Assembly: GCF_000224145.3 (NCBI RefSeq)
Contig: NW_004190359.2
Location: forward strand, 1-64,000
Direction: 5' to 3'
Length of the DNA: 64,000 bases
Source: Ciona intestinalis
Taxonomy: Eukaryota > Chordata > Ascidiacea > Phlebobranchia > Cionidae
Below, one piece after another: positions 36,225 to 47,230 of this stretch. The notes beneath the pieces are model-generated. The model made no database searches. It worked only from the letters and a program-made list of their open reading frames with translations, and was not told the DNA's origin. Every line of letters begins with the position of its first letter. Position 1 is the first letter of the stretch. The translations under genes were made by a program, and so were the position numbers.

Positions 36225-38144
36225 ATGTTGTTCTGTTGGGTTAGCTTCGCTGTTATATTTACATTGACTTGGGCACATGATGCACGTCGGGTAACGTTAT
36301 CTTGTGGTCCGGAGTCGCCATCGGAGAAGGGCGATGCTGGGTCTCCTGGAAAACGAGGTCCTCCTGGCGAGGAAGGATTAAAAGGAGACATTGGTCCTCC
36401 TGGATTGAAAGGTGAACCAGGAGACTCTGAATCTTGGAGAGAATCTTTTCAGCTTCTGTCGATGGAAATCGCTCATCTTAGAACAGGTAAGGCCGTAGCG
36501 TTATAACTTTTATGGTATGATGGGGAAAGATGGGACACCTTTAGCACACAACATCCAAATATCTTGATCGTGTTTTAAACAATTAACAACGGTTTATGGG
36601 AGTCGTCAGGATATAGTTTTATAATTGTTTCAATTTTCTTTGTTTACTACTAAACGGGACGAGAAAATAGAATGAATATGTGTCCCATCTTCCCCCACCC
36701 TACTGTATCAAACCTTTATTTAACAGAGGTGTACACTTTGCTACCAACGAATTGCAAGCAAGCACATGAAGCCGGAAACATTAATAGTGGAATCTACAAA
36801 ATCAAAAAGAACGGGACTATAATTGAAGTTTACTGTGATATGACAAAGGACGGTGGTGGATGGACGGTTTGTTATGAAACGTTGATAATTCGGTGGTTGA
36901 CATTATTGCCCTTATAGGTTTTCCAGCGTCGAATAAACGGTGAACAAGATTTCTATCTTACATGGGAAGAATACCGGCGAGGATTCGGCAATAAGAGTAG
37001 AGAGTTTTGGATGGGTATTTAACTGCATGCATATGTGAATGAATGAGTGAATGTAACTTACTTTATCCTCGCGTGGCCGGAAAACGACAGTCGTTATAAC
37101 ACGGGTTTAACACCTTATGCCAGCTTACGAGTTACCATATATGTTACTTTGTGNNNNNNNNNNNNNNNNNNNNNNNNNNNNNNNNNNNNNNNNNNNNNNN
37201 NNNNNNNNNNNNNNNNNNNNNNNNNNNNNNNNNNNNNNNNNNNNNNNNNNNNNNNNNNNNNNNNNNNNNNNNNNNNNNNNNNNNNNNNNNNNNNNNNNNN
37301 NNNNNNNNNNNNNNNNNNNNNNNNNNNNNNNNNNNNNNNNNNNNNNNNNNNNNNNNNNNNNNNNNNNNNNNNNNNNNNNNNNNNNNNNNNNNNNNNNNNN
37401 NNNNNNNNNNNNNNNNNNNGGAGTAATTTTCGTTAAGTGTCTTCCCCAAGTAGGACACATAACCCCATGATGGTAGCAGCGACGAGCCTTGAACCCATTA
37501 CCTAATGGTTACAGGCAGGCGCGCTAACCACTACGCCACGGCGCCGGATTTGTGTAACTTTAGTTGCGTAGTTTTCGTAATCTACAATATTAACAGGATT
37601 GGACAATCTACATTTATTGACAAGAGACGGTTCGTATGAGTTAAGGATTGAACTCAAAGATTGCGGAAATCAAACGTTTTACGCCAAATATGGGTACGTA
37701 AAAAGTGTTTCGAAAGTTTAACGCTAATTATTAATTTTAATTATTTTGGAATATTATCTACAGGGCATTTAAAGTGATGAATCTATCAACCAACTTTCGA
37801 TTGCAGGTTTCAGGTTTTCGTGGAAGTCCTGGTAATAAAAATAACTGTGTACGATTGGTAGTGTGGTTTGAAGCTTAATGCTGTTTTGTGTAGGTTTAAC
37901 AGATTCTTTAAGAGAACATAATGGCATGTCTTTCTCGACAAAAGATCGTGACAACGACGCTGGTAGTTCTGCACTAAGTTGTGCCGAACAGTGGCGTGGT
38001 GCTTGGTGGTACTGGAGATGTCATCATTCCAACCCTAACGGAGAATACCGGCCATGTGCAGTGACGCCACGGTCAATGACTTGGTACAATAACCGTGCCT
38101 ACGTAGGATTTCGATTTATCGAGATAAAATTCCGTTCCCTTTAA
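36225..38144 (+). CDS. Ficolin-like collagen-fibrinogen lectin
   Basis: Secreted pattern-recognition lectin of the kind that binds acetylated sugars on microbes and, with MASP proteases, starts the lectin complement pathway. Six exons in phase, 36225-36486, 36727-36866, 36918-37014, 37597-37693, 37764-37831 and 37894-38144, give 304 residues. A signal peptide covers about residues 1-18 ([16 protein letters not shown]). About ten collagen Gly-X-Y triplets follow ([13 protein letters not shown]...GEPGD), then a short neck and a fibrinogen-like domain ([46 protein letters not shown]). The calcium loop ([14 protein letters not shown]) and the recognition core ([17 protein letters not shown]) are intact. 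A 266-N gap and a MITE lie in introns, but all exon phases join, so the coding sequence appears complete. The first ATG of the frame sits just before the signal peptide. Ascidians have several such lectins; orthology to one vertebrate ficolin is not implied. Confidence 0.93.
36511..36708 (+). mobile_element. GTGGGG/CCCCAC-ended MITE inside the first ficolin intron
   Basis: Full copy (TGATGGGGAAAGATGGGACA at the left, TGTCCCATCTTCCCCCACCC at the right) that fills most of the 240-bp first intron of the lectin gene. The intron consists of little more than this insertion. Confidence 0.85.
37154..37419. other. Assembly gap (266 N)
   Basis: Gap within the third intron of the ficolin-like gene, adjoining a SINE copy on its right. 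The exons on both sides join in phase. Confidence 0.99.
37420..37547 (-). mobile_element. tRNA-derived SINE (truncated by gap)
   Basis: On the minus strand it starts with a tRNA-like head. The A box reads GTGGCGTAGTGGTTAGCGCG and the B box GGGTTCAAGGC, giving the two RNA polymerase III promoter boxes. The tail has a TGTGTCCTACTTGGGGAAGA-type block and ends toward the gap with ATTACTCC. The same order of blocks occurs at 58490-58615, which supports a repeat family rather than a tRNA gene. A-stem pairing typical of a working tRNA is absent. Confidence 0.75.
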
Positions 38145-38176
38145 AACTAAGATTTAAATAATTTTCCAAATGTAAT

Positions 38177-38367
38177 ATATAGGGTGGAGTGAGACAAGAC
38201 ACCTTTTCTACTTTCTCGTCCCATTTAGTAGTAAACAAAGAAAATTCAAAGAATTATAAAACCGTATCCTTACGACTTCCATAGACCGTTGTTAATTGTT
38301 TAAAACACGACCAGAATATTTGTATATTATGTGCTATACCTGTCCCATCCTTCCCCACAAAACTATA
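38177..38367 (-). mobile_element. GTGGGG/CCCCAC-ended MITE copy
   Basis: Reverse-orientation copy, about 190 bp, directly after the ficolin-like stop codon. It carries the usual internal blocks CTCGTCCCATTTAGTAGT, ACGACTTCCATAGACC and the ATTATGTGCTA...GTCCCATC end, and probably contributes to the 3' UTR or lies just beyond it. Confidence 0.8.
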
Positions 38368-38835
38368 CATGTGCTTTCTGTTGCATTTTATGCGTCTGAC
38401 CGTATTGTAAATAAATGTATAGTGCACCGCATTCGTATACGTTTTAAACTATACGTTTTTGAATGCTCCTTGCCCTTATTGTTAAAGTCTACGCTTCTGT
38501 CATTTCCACAGATTCATTATTTATTCATTATAAAAACTGTCACGCAGATTATAGCATTGCGTGGGCAATTGATTGCTTCGGTAAATAACGTTCAAAAAGG
38601 AATATTAATCGGCATCCCCCATTTGCCAAAATTCAAATAAGTCATTTTAGTTGCTTTTACTTTGGACAAACATTAAAGTATCTGGCAAAGCAGTCGTAAT
38701 AAATATAAAAGTTGAGCAACAACCACCATTTATTTAGAATAACAAAGTTTCGTGATTTAATCGGCCAGTAACAGTAATGTTTCGATTGCGCCAAGAGAAA
38801 TAAACTTAACATAATTTATGTCCGTTCATTATATA

Positions 38836-39270
38836 ATACAGTGGAGGAAGATGGGACACTAAAGCACATATTGCTAAATATTTCCAAAATCATAGTGTGT
38901 AAAATCGTCCAAATGTTTAGTAATTAATGATTATAACGCTTGCGAATCAGCAAGTCAACTGCCATGCATTGGAAACCCGTTAGTAACATAGTAATCGGTA
39001 ACTTTTGGCTTTGCTTACGTTCCAATATAAATAAAATAGAATATTTCGCACAGTTTGATTTGTGATATAAAATTAGTTTACTTTGTGAGAAAAACTGAGA
39101 TATAAACATGCGAAAAATAAAATATCGTTTTAAATTTATGTACATAAAGTTTACATGGCAAAGAACCTATCACAACCGGTTAAATTCGGTAGGTTAACTA
39201 CAAGTTGCAGAATACTGCTAATGTAAATATATTTCTATTTAGAGTCCCATCTTCCCCCACATTGTAGTTT
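38836..39270 (+). mobile_element. Long-form MITE copy
   Basis: About 430 bp. The left end is ACAGTGGAGGAAGATGGGAC and the right end GAGTCCCATCTTCCCCCACA. The interior (CACATATTGCTAAATATTTC and following AT-rich DNA) differs from the 190-bp copies, so this is a second subfamily sharing ends with the short one. Confidence 0.6.
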
Positions 39271-40160
39271 GGTATGTTTTCTTTGCCAAACTTTTGCTTT
39301 TAATTCAATAATTTATCCTTTAGGGGTTATTCAAGTATAATATACTGATATAATAACAAGCTAATATATAAAAAATATTTTCGAAATACATTCATTTGCA
39401 CTAGAAGATAATTGAGCACGTTAGTGGTCATATAGATCCATTTTCGTCGAACAGTTGTTCTTGTTGTTGTTGTTGTTGTTTTTTGGACGACTTTTTTTCG
39501 CACTTACCTCAATTTTCAATTCTAGCATATATTCTTTTGAGTGAAATCAAATCATAATATATATTTATAATTTTTAGACTAAATTTTCAGACTTAAAACC
39601 GCACGATGAGCGATTAATTAACGATTACTTTCCTCACGCACTTTACATAGCGGAAACACCGTCTTGCAGTTTGGTGGGAAACGACGGCACGCGTGTTGTA
39701 ACCACACAACGATTCACGACTGAATCAAACTATTAGCATTTAAAGGGGGAAGCATTAAATGCACCACTCTTATACCGTATTATCATTAATCGTAAATGAA
39801 ACATTATTTTTAATTCAACATCATATGATTAATATTAACTTCTAACAATACCTAATTACTGCGTGATTACGGTTTGTCAAAATTCATGAAAACAAACGTT
39901 TTTAAGCGACGACAACTTTAACTAGTGTAAGTTTACAATAAACACATGGTACAGGAGTTGTACAAAGCGTATATACACATATTCTTCACCAATCACTCAA
40001 TCCGCATACGTTATAAGTTTCATTAGTTATAACACATGTATAAATACATTCTGCCTACTGCTCCTCAGTCACCAATGGCGATTAGAACCCGTTTTGTTGA
40101 TTACTTCAGATTTGTTTTTAATCGAGCCTAGTCGACCGTTGTAGTAAAAGGATTAAATAA

Positions 40161-40354
40161 TATAGCAGGGTGGGGGTAGATGGGACACATTTTCATTTTG
40201 TTTTCTCTTTTCATTTGGTAGTAAACATAGAACATTTAATGAATTATAAAACCGCATCTTTACGACTTCCACAGACCATTGTTAATTGTTTAAAACACGA
40301 TCAGGCTATTTGGATATTATGTGTTAAAGGTGTCCCATCTTCCCCGACTCTACC
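40161..40354 (-). mobile_element. GTGGGG/CCCCAC-ended MITE copy
   Basis: Reverse-orientation full-length copy: TATAGCAGGGTGGGGGTAGA at the left, ATGTGTTAAAGGTGTCCCAT followed by CTTCCCCGACTCTA at the right. The interior follows the family order closely. Confidence 0.8.
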
Positions 40355-42350
40355 ATCTTATGCTAATTAGTTTAAAACGTGCTCATTCATTAAATCTGTG
40401 ATCTCTTGTTTATAAGAAGTAGCCTATGAGAAAAAAATGTACTACCTCCCAATTTGTAGCAAAAATGTAAACTTTATTAATAGTTACCATTAACTTTTTG
40501 TTATTACAAGTTCATATGCATTTGTAGAATACAATATTTATTTGTTGAAAATATATATGTTCGACGACTAACGCGCCAAATAAGCCCGCCATTTTTTATT
40601 ACAAGCCGTAAGTTTGGCAGAAAATGTAGAAAGGCACCAATCAGTGTTGCCAGGTATAAGAATTCCTAAACGGCGCGCATCGCTAGGGCGACAAATTGAA
40701 GTTTCCTAATACAATTCTTATATTAGAACTGTATATGAAATGCTGTTATCCCTGTTTTGTAAAATTCCTCAGTTAACCAAGAAACAATTCTGCATCCATA
40801 ATGCCTAAATTGTAGCCCATGTAGGACCGCAAGGATAATACAAATTACGACGTGCACGTATTATACAACACAATAGTTTGTATGTGTATGATAACATACT
40901 GATTCCAATACTATTTATTGAACATTGTCTAAATTTGACGCACAATTGAAGCTGTACACGCGCCAATAATCGTCCAGACTGTTGCGTAGCAACTGGGAGT
41001 GTTTTTCTTTTGTTAAAGAAATTACTCGCAGGTGGCGTGCCGCTCGCGCATAACATTCGAAGAAAGGCTTGTAAGTTGATAGGTACAATATAAATATCAG
41101 CATATGTTAAATGATGTCATAAGCTGTATATAGCTCGTTAAAGACAAATACTTTTAATATGGAATCATTAAAACTGTGTGTACTAATGTACAAATATTTG
41201 AGGTGAAACAGAGCGCTAAGCGGTTGAGCAGTAACAGTGGGTTTCCAGCACTTAGAACCTTCAGGCTATATTAGCTGGGTTGCTTAAACGCTTATCAGCG
41301 CGGCATAGCCATGCTTGGCTAAGTAGCTACTCACGCAACACTTGAAATTTTATTAGTTAACAAAATCTGTTTTGTTTGATTCGCTAGTCATTAATGATTG
41401 TTAGGATCTTGTTAGAAAAATCGTTCACAATAAGCGGCGCTGCGCCCTTCTTCTATTTTTATTACTTGTTAAAGTCGTATCATGGCCTACTCAATGTATT
41501 TAGTGGGCGTTAATCATATATATGTTAGTATTCGACAGAACGTTTCAGTTAATTTTATAGGATCTAGATCAAATTTGCGTTCAAAGGTACGTACTATAGT
41601 TAACGTATGCCGTTTAAGTTATGCGTGTACAATCATGTTGAAGTGTTCACAATCTTTCGTTTCGCATGAAAGAATTTCAATAAAACCAAACCTTAAAACC
41701 TGGGCGACTCGGCGCCAACAGGGAAATATATCAAGTTTGCAGTTAAAGCTGAAGTTTTATTGAATATGATAAACGTTGGTGCGATTTTCAATAAATATTA
41801 TTTTGTAAATATCATGATTTCTCTTTCGCTATTGCCAGGCCGCACAAATATTCGTTTACAGACTCTTTGGCTCTTTACATTATGAATAAACAATGAGTTT
41901 GCGTCATCGTGTTGGTATAGCGATCATCTGGCCAATGGCAAACATTTACTGCTTGAACTCACACAGCAAAAGAACAAAAGCGAAGGGAATTGGTCTCTGT
42001 AACGAGACACCGCCGCACCGCAAATACCTTTGTATTACGTCATTCTGTTTTTACAAAAGCTATACCGTTTTGGTCGGGGCGTTTATTATGATGGTTTTAT
42101 ATACGTTATATTATAACTATTACTACGACTTTTCTATAAATTTTCACGGTACGTGTTATAATATTTTGTAATACAGCTTTTGGCATTTATAAAAATCCTT
42201 CGGTAAGTTACAGAGTCGGGTAGGAAAGGGAACCTGTGTGGTTTCGGTGTATATCAGTAAACGTAATTAATTTTGCTTGTTGTTACAACAGATTTAAGTA
42301 TAAGGTGGATGTTTTATTCTCGCTATAACGACGGTAGGTGAAAACTGACT

Positions 42351-45300
42351 ATGATCAATAATGAAGCAAGAGCAAGGAGTAGGCTGCTGACAACTCCCAA
42401 GCTCCATCGTCGTGTATCACAAAGCCAGTCTTCAACCAAAGGAAAGGCGGAATACAAATGCCCACCGATTTCAACTAAAGATGCAACAAACCTACTTACT
42501 GACGGCTTTACAGAAAACTCTCAAACCAACTTAAGCCCTCGTCGCCCCAGTATAGTGCCAGCGAGGAAGGTATCGCCTACTGATGGCAACTGTTCCCCAC
42601 TTTCTCCAGCCAATGGTGTATCCGCCGCTTGCACTGCAATGGCAAATGCGTGTAGTCACGACCATGACTACATTTCTGTAGAACAACCTCGGATCCGTCG
42701 CCAGCCACCCATAACCCCGTCACAGATTTCACCAGCATCAACTGTGCTACAACCTCGATGCGTTAATAGCGACCGAACGAATGTGTCTTCCCTGACTGCG
42801 AGAGAGGACGACTCATGTTACTGCCCAGATATTAAATCAAACCGACCGATACAACAACCCGTACCACCGCCAAAGTTATTGCAACCAACTATACCCAACC
42901 ATGCTAAACCACCGAGAGAAGCGCGCTGCACACTCCGACGTCGGTACTTTCGACAGAATGACACTGGACCTTCCGATAAAGCGACAGCGACGACAGAGGA
43001 GTTATCTAAAAATAAACTTGTGTTTGTAAGTACGAGCAAAACTGCTGAACCAAGAACACATTCGAGAAAATTAAAGCAATTGTCCGAGGAAAGAAGACCA
43101 AACGATTTAGCACAATCTGAAGTTGGCCCTACCGCGTGTTTGTCGAAGATGGAAGAGAGTGTAGCGCCCCAAGTGGTTAATAATAGTGATTTCAACATTA
43201 AGACTGATAAACTAACGGTTGCTTGGTTGTCTCTTGTGAACAGTGTTGGAAAAGGAGATGCGAATGAAAAGAACTTGCCAGATGTTCCTGGGGAAGATAT
43301 CCAAGCCCACCCTGACCTAAACCACGAAAACCAACATTCGTCAGCACCGCTTGCATGCGCCTCACCTAACCCACCGAAAGTGCAACAAATTGGTGGTGAT
43401 ACGGATAGTTGTATTGGTTGTCCTACAAAATGCAATCAACATGAAACTGATTCCGCATATTCTTCACTAGCGTCCTCATTATGCAGCCCCCCACCCACTA
43501 GTGCAAATGTACCTCTACTTTCAGGAGAGTTCCGCCCAAGCTCGAGCAGTCGGCCTGCTTCCGGCAGTCGACCACCATCCGGAGGCAAGAGAGTAGCTCC
43601 ATGCAGTCTATCATCATCGTCCTCGTCTTCTTGTGCGACATCAAGTGACGATGATTCTGACATGTCGGCTTCTTCGCCACGGTCGGATATTTGTCGAAGG
43701 GACCAAATGATAAATCCGATGATAGATGACTCCCATACACATAAACCCGTCGTGGATAAACCTCATAACTCCCGGTAATATATAGTAAGGGATATGGGGT
43801 AATGTGTGCCACCCACCCTAATATTCAATCAAATTTTAATGTGTTGTAATGTAAAATAGAGAATTGAAATGTTGTTTATTAAAGAATCAGGTTGATAATA
43901 TCAATTATTCGTCGTAGATCTAGTGCGACACGAAAAGGTCATAAAGTGGTTACTACAAAGAACGGGAAAAAGTTTCTACGTCAAAAAGCATCTTCAAAAC
44001 AAATCATGGCAGGACATTTAGTATTACCCACCCCACCTCACAAAAAGCCATCATCTAAGAAAGGTAAGCGCTAACAACCAAATCAAATTTTTATAATTTT
44101 TTTTTATCTTTTCGCGGGACTGCGGTTATATAAATATGCGAATACTCTCTCTGGCTGTTTACAACCAAATCGAAGGAGAAAATAGAATGAAAAGACGCCC
44201 CATTTTACCCCATCCTATTATTACTTTTACCTTTTTCTTAGATTCGGTTCCCATGCGTCTCCGAGCGTTACCCACATCGTTCTGGCAGGAACCAAACCGA
44301 GTTAACCCATCACCGTACAGCGTCTTACCTCCAGTTCAACCTTTGTTTAGACAAGGTTATGCTGATAATGTTGCAGGTAAAGATTTTGTCTGGGGAGCGT
44401 ACTGTGTGGTAAGATGGGATACCGTTAGCACCTAAATCCCGTATTTCCTTATTGTGTTTTAAACAATTTACAACACTCTAGAGTCGCGGTGCTGCAGTTG
44501 TAATAGTTAAATTGTCGGCTATACATAAAATAATATTATCGCCGACAAAAGCACATTTGGGTACGAAGTGTATGAAACAGGGAACATGTGGTATAACGGC
44601 TACCACATAAGGATGAATATTATGTTTTATTCACTTTGTTGTGCATAGATATACGTCCCGTCACACCACCAGCAGAGTTGGAGAACGAAGTATGTTCAGT
44701 GGACGAGGTTCGGGGAGATTCTCCCGACAAAAGTACAATAATAAATGGTGGCGATCCCGATCTTTTATTCCGATTATTCGATTCCGTTGAACCACAAAAT
44801 CGTTCTGTTGCAATTAAAAACAAGCGTGGAAGGTAAGATTGTCAACAGTTCAAAATATCAAAATAAGGGGATTTTTTTAAATTGTGGAAGTGGTAGGAAA
44901 TTACCTGATCGTATTTTAGACAATTAACAACGATCTATAAAAGTCGCGAAGATACGGTTTTATAATTCTTTAAATGTTCCTTGTTTACTACCAAATGGGA
45001 CATGAAAATAGTATGAATGGGTGTCCCATCTCTCCCCACCTTACTTCACGGATTAAACACCGAACTTATTTTTGATTTCTTGCTGAACATATTATATAAA
45101 GATAATTAATAATTGTTTCAGGCCAAAGAAAACTTCCAGGGAGATGCCCCCACCCCGGTTAAAACTCGATAACAACCCGTGTATTATTCAATCTATCACC
45201 GAGAAGCTATTTCCGAAGCTGACCATTGACCGTGGCTGCATCTCGATGCATGCTGCGGATAAATCTTTCAATTTGGAAGAAGACTTCGGCTCATATGTCT

Positions 45301-45509
45301 CTGACGACAAAGACTATTCTGCTATTGGACTATACGCCCTTAGCGGCCAACAGGGGAGGGTCTTGGACGACGAGCAAGAAACAAGTGATGAACACATGCA
45401 TGTGATGTCACCGGCTGCTATGACGCGTGTTACGTCACTATCATTACCACAGCTCTCTGTAAACCAAGATTACTCGCAGATGTTGTCAGAAGTGGCTGCT
45501 GTATTATAA
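42351..45509 (+). CDS. FAM181-like protein with TEAD-binding loop and AT-hook
   Basis: Five exons in phase: 42351-43774, 43891-44063, 44242-44376, 44649-44832, 45122-45509. Exon 1 is 1.4 kb and encodes about 475 residues of low-complexity, Ser/Pro/Thr-rich, probably disordered sequence, including a Ser run. Exon 2 has a basic block (GKKFLRQKASSKQ) that loosely recalls the HRKYLQKQ block of FAM181 proteins. Exon 3 begins SVPMRLRALPTSFWQEPNRV. This is the YAP-type omega-loop that docks on TEAD transcription factors: the Met, Arg, Leu and Phe contacts are all there, with Trp at the last aromatic position as in vertebrate FAM181A (PASFWEEP). Exons 4 and 5 join to make KRGRPKK, an AT-hook core. 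No WW domain is present, so this is not YAP. It probably acts in the nucleus with TEAD. FAM181 identity rests mainly on the loop, so call it FAM181-like. A poly(A) signal lies at 45735-45740. Confidence 0.75.
44100..44217 (+). mobile_element. Right half of a MITE in FAM181-like intron 2
   Basis: Contains only the second half of the family consensus (GGAGAAAATAGAATG, then GCCCCATTTTACCCCATCCT). A weak left-end-like sequence lies at about 43783-43830, on the other side of exon 2. Whether the two belong to one element interrupted by the exon is unclear. Confidence 0.45.
44398..44515 (+). mobile_element. Left half of a MITE in FAM181-like intron 3
   Basis: Begins with GTGTGGTAAGATGGGATACC, continues with the TTAGCACCTAAATCCC and AACAATTTACAAC core blocks, and stops before the right end. 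It is a partial copy. Confidence 0.5.
44885..45050 (+). mobile_element. MITE copy, left end eroded, FAM181-like intron 4
   Basis: Good central and right parts (GACAATTAACAACGATCTAT, CTACCAAATGGGACATGA, GTGTCCCATCTCTCCCCACC) with a worn left end. Confidence 0.65.
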
Positions 45510-46120
45510 ACCAAGTATTAACGGCGAGACGTTTAAAAACCACTGTGTTTGTTTTTATTGCACAAACTACCCCCTTAAACTACATGAGAGTTAACAAATT
45601 TTGAAGCAACAGTTACATTTTCAGAGTATTGTATTTTGTATGGATTGTATTACTCTGAAATTCAAGCACATTCCTTTATATAATATGAAACTACAAATTT
45701 AAGTAAAGTTGTTATGAAATTAGTTTTGATATACAATAAAGTTCTATGCGCACCGAACGTAGCACACTCAGGTGTTTCTGCATCACCATACTCTAAAATC
45801 ATGAAGCGCGTCGGTTTCACATCAATGGTTGTTTAAATTGTTAACGAACTGTGGTGTGCGGTTTCTACCCTCAGGCAAAGACGGACTGAAAGAAAAAAAT
45901 GCAGCTTCTTCTTTTCTTCTTTAGCTTGGTGCTGAAATTATTCAAGCATCACAATCACTGGCCCGAACAATCTAAAAAGGGCGTAGGTTCAGAAAACACT
46001 TTGTTCGAGGATTTATTCAGTTAAACTGATAGAGTATATTGATTAATAATAAACCAGCATATTGATCAGTGTTCAGACGATAAAAAGGTTTTGATTTAGA
46101 TCCAAAGTTGATTTGTTACC
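45510..46120. other. FAM181-like 3' UTR and tetraspan gene upstream region
   Basis: 0.6 kb. An AATAAA at 45735-45740 is a fitting polyadenylation signal. A pyrimidine-rich stretch near 45905-45925 ends in a TTTAG acceptor-like site. No coding sequence is recognised. Confidence 0.5.
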
Positions 46121-47230
46121 ATGGCAAATATGAAGGACAAGCAGTTACATTTGATTATTATTTCCGTTTTGTTATTTCTTGCGTTTCTGTTCTCTGTCAT
46201 TGCGGTTGCAACTCCGGGTTGGCACAATCTGTTTACGGTCTCGTTTCTGCAAGAGTATGAACGAACAAAAGCAGGCATCGTCGCACGTAATTACTATTTG
46301 ATATTTGAATACAACCTTTACTAATATATATATCACTGGTATACATTTTTTTCACTTAGTGTGGGCAGTCGGATGCAGCGTGCTTATTCTGCTTGGAATT
46401 ATCTGTCTTTGCATTTCTGCCATTATCTTGCTAGCGCGTTTCTTTGGTCAAGGGCGGGGGAAAGCAATTCTGGGCGGTGTTCTCTGCATTTTTACAGGTA
46501 ATTACTAAATTGAATCAGTACCGTTTTTATACCCGTAGTTGTAATTATGGAAAACATTACCGATGATAAAATAAAAATAAATAAAGTTAAATTTGGCTTT
46601 TATTTTCAGGATGCATTTACGTAGTTGCGCTTGGTATATTTATGGCGCAGTACAAACCAGGAACCGGAGTTTATGGATACAGCTTCGGTTTACTTTGGAC
46701 GTCGGTTCCAATTTGTTTTGCCGCTGGTGTTTTCTTTATTTTGCTAAAGGTACGTTAGGTGGAGCTATTGATTGAAGTTTCATTTAATATTTTAACAGTT
46801 TAACTGATATCATAGGTTGTTTGTGTTACAAACATATAGCACTGTGAGGTAAGATGTGATTTGGTTAGTATCTCCTATATTTCCCGATTGTGTTTTAAAC
46901 AAATAATAACGTCTTTTAATGAGGCGTGAGGCTACAGTTATATAATTATGTAAATATTCTTTGTAATCCACGAAATAGGAAGACGGGAGAAGGGAATAAA
47001 AAATGTCCTATCTTACCTCAACCTACTATAACAATTCTTTACACAATTAACACAAAACCTATTCATATCAATCATATGTACATCTGTTTATCATCGTGTA
47101 AACACACGATCATTCGTCCACCACTTACTTAGCTTATATCCACATCTTATTTTAACAGGATGACGAGTTTTTGAAGTCCGAGTTGAAGTACAGCGCTGGA
47201 GAAGGAAGCAGAATGACCGATGCACAATAA
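46121..47230 (+). CDS. Four-pass membrane protein, PMP22/claudin superfamily
   Basis: Four exons in phase, 46121-46286, 46360-46497, 46610-46749 and 47159-47230, give 171 residues. Four hydrophobic helices are seen: residues about 9-32 (LHLIIISVLLFLAFLFSVIA), 56-82 (LWAVGCSVLILLGIICLCIS), 92-112 (ILGGVLCIFTGCIYVVALGI) and 128-149 (LLWTSVPICFAAGVFFILL). The first helix ends ATPGWH, typical of this superfamily. The W...GLW...C...C signature of true claudins is missing from the first outer loop, so an EMP/PMP22- or LHFPL-like member is likelier than a tight-junction claudin. The C-terminal tail (DDEFLKSELKYSAGEGSRMT) is short and polar. The start is the first ATG of the frame; a second ATG four codons in would change little. 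Confidence 0.82.
46835..47030 (+). mobile_element. MITE copy in the last tetraspan intron
   Basis: Diverged full-length copy (TATAGCACTGTGAGGTAAGA at the left, ATGTCCTATCTTACCTCAAC and CTACTATA at the right) making up about half of the 409-bp intron. Confidence 0.7.

Larger units (their letters stand above)
38145..42350. other. Gene-poor region between ficolin-like and FAM181-like genes
   Basis: 4.2 kb of AT-rich DNA with three copies of the common MITE (38177-38367, 38836-39270, 40161-40354) and a (GTT)n run at about 39460-39480. Several open frames at 41482-42171 have no domains and unconvincing composition. The 5' UTR or promoter of the FAM181-like gene should lie at the right end, but I see no clear TATA box. 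Confidence 0.5.

Noticed and set aside
37420-37547. Functional tRNA gene on the minus strand
   Set aside because: A and B boxes exist, but acceptor-stem pairing is lacking and the same tail recurs at 58490-58615, so it is a SINE.
41482-42171. Two open frames of about 92 codons upstream of the FAM181-like gene
   Set aside because: No domain or signal; they overlap probable promoter sequence.
42818-43435. 205-codon antisense frame
   Set aside because: It mirrors the coding exon on the other strand and has no domain or splice support.
42351-43778. Single-exon 475-residue protein
   Set aside because: A good donor lies at the stop codon (CCG|GTAATA), and splicing to 43891 keeps the frame through four more exons with clear motifs.
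42351-45509. Identification as YAP/Yorkie because of the omega-loop
   Set aside because: No WW domain and no PDZ-binding end are present; the Trp in the loop and the basic block before it fit FAM181-type proteins better.
46121-47230. True claudin
   Set aside because: The first outer loop lacks the W..GLW..C..C signature, so only the wider superfamily is called.
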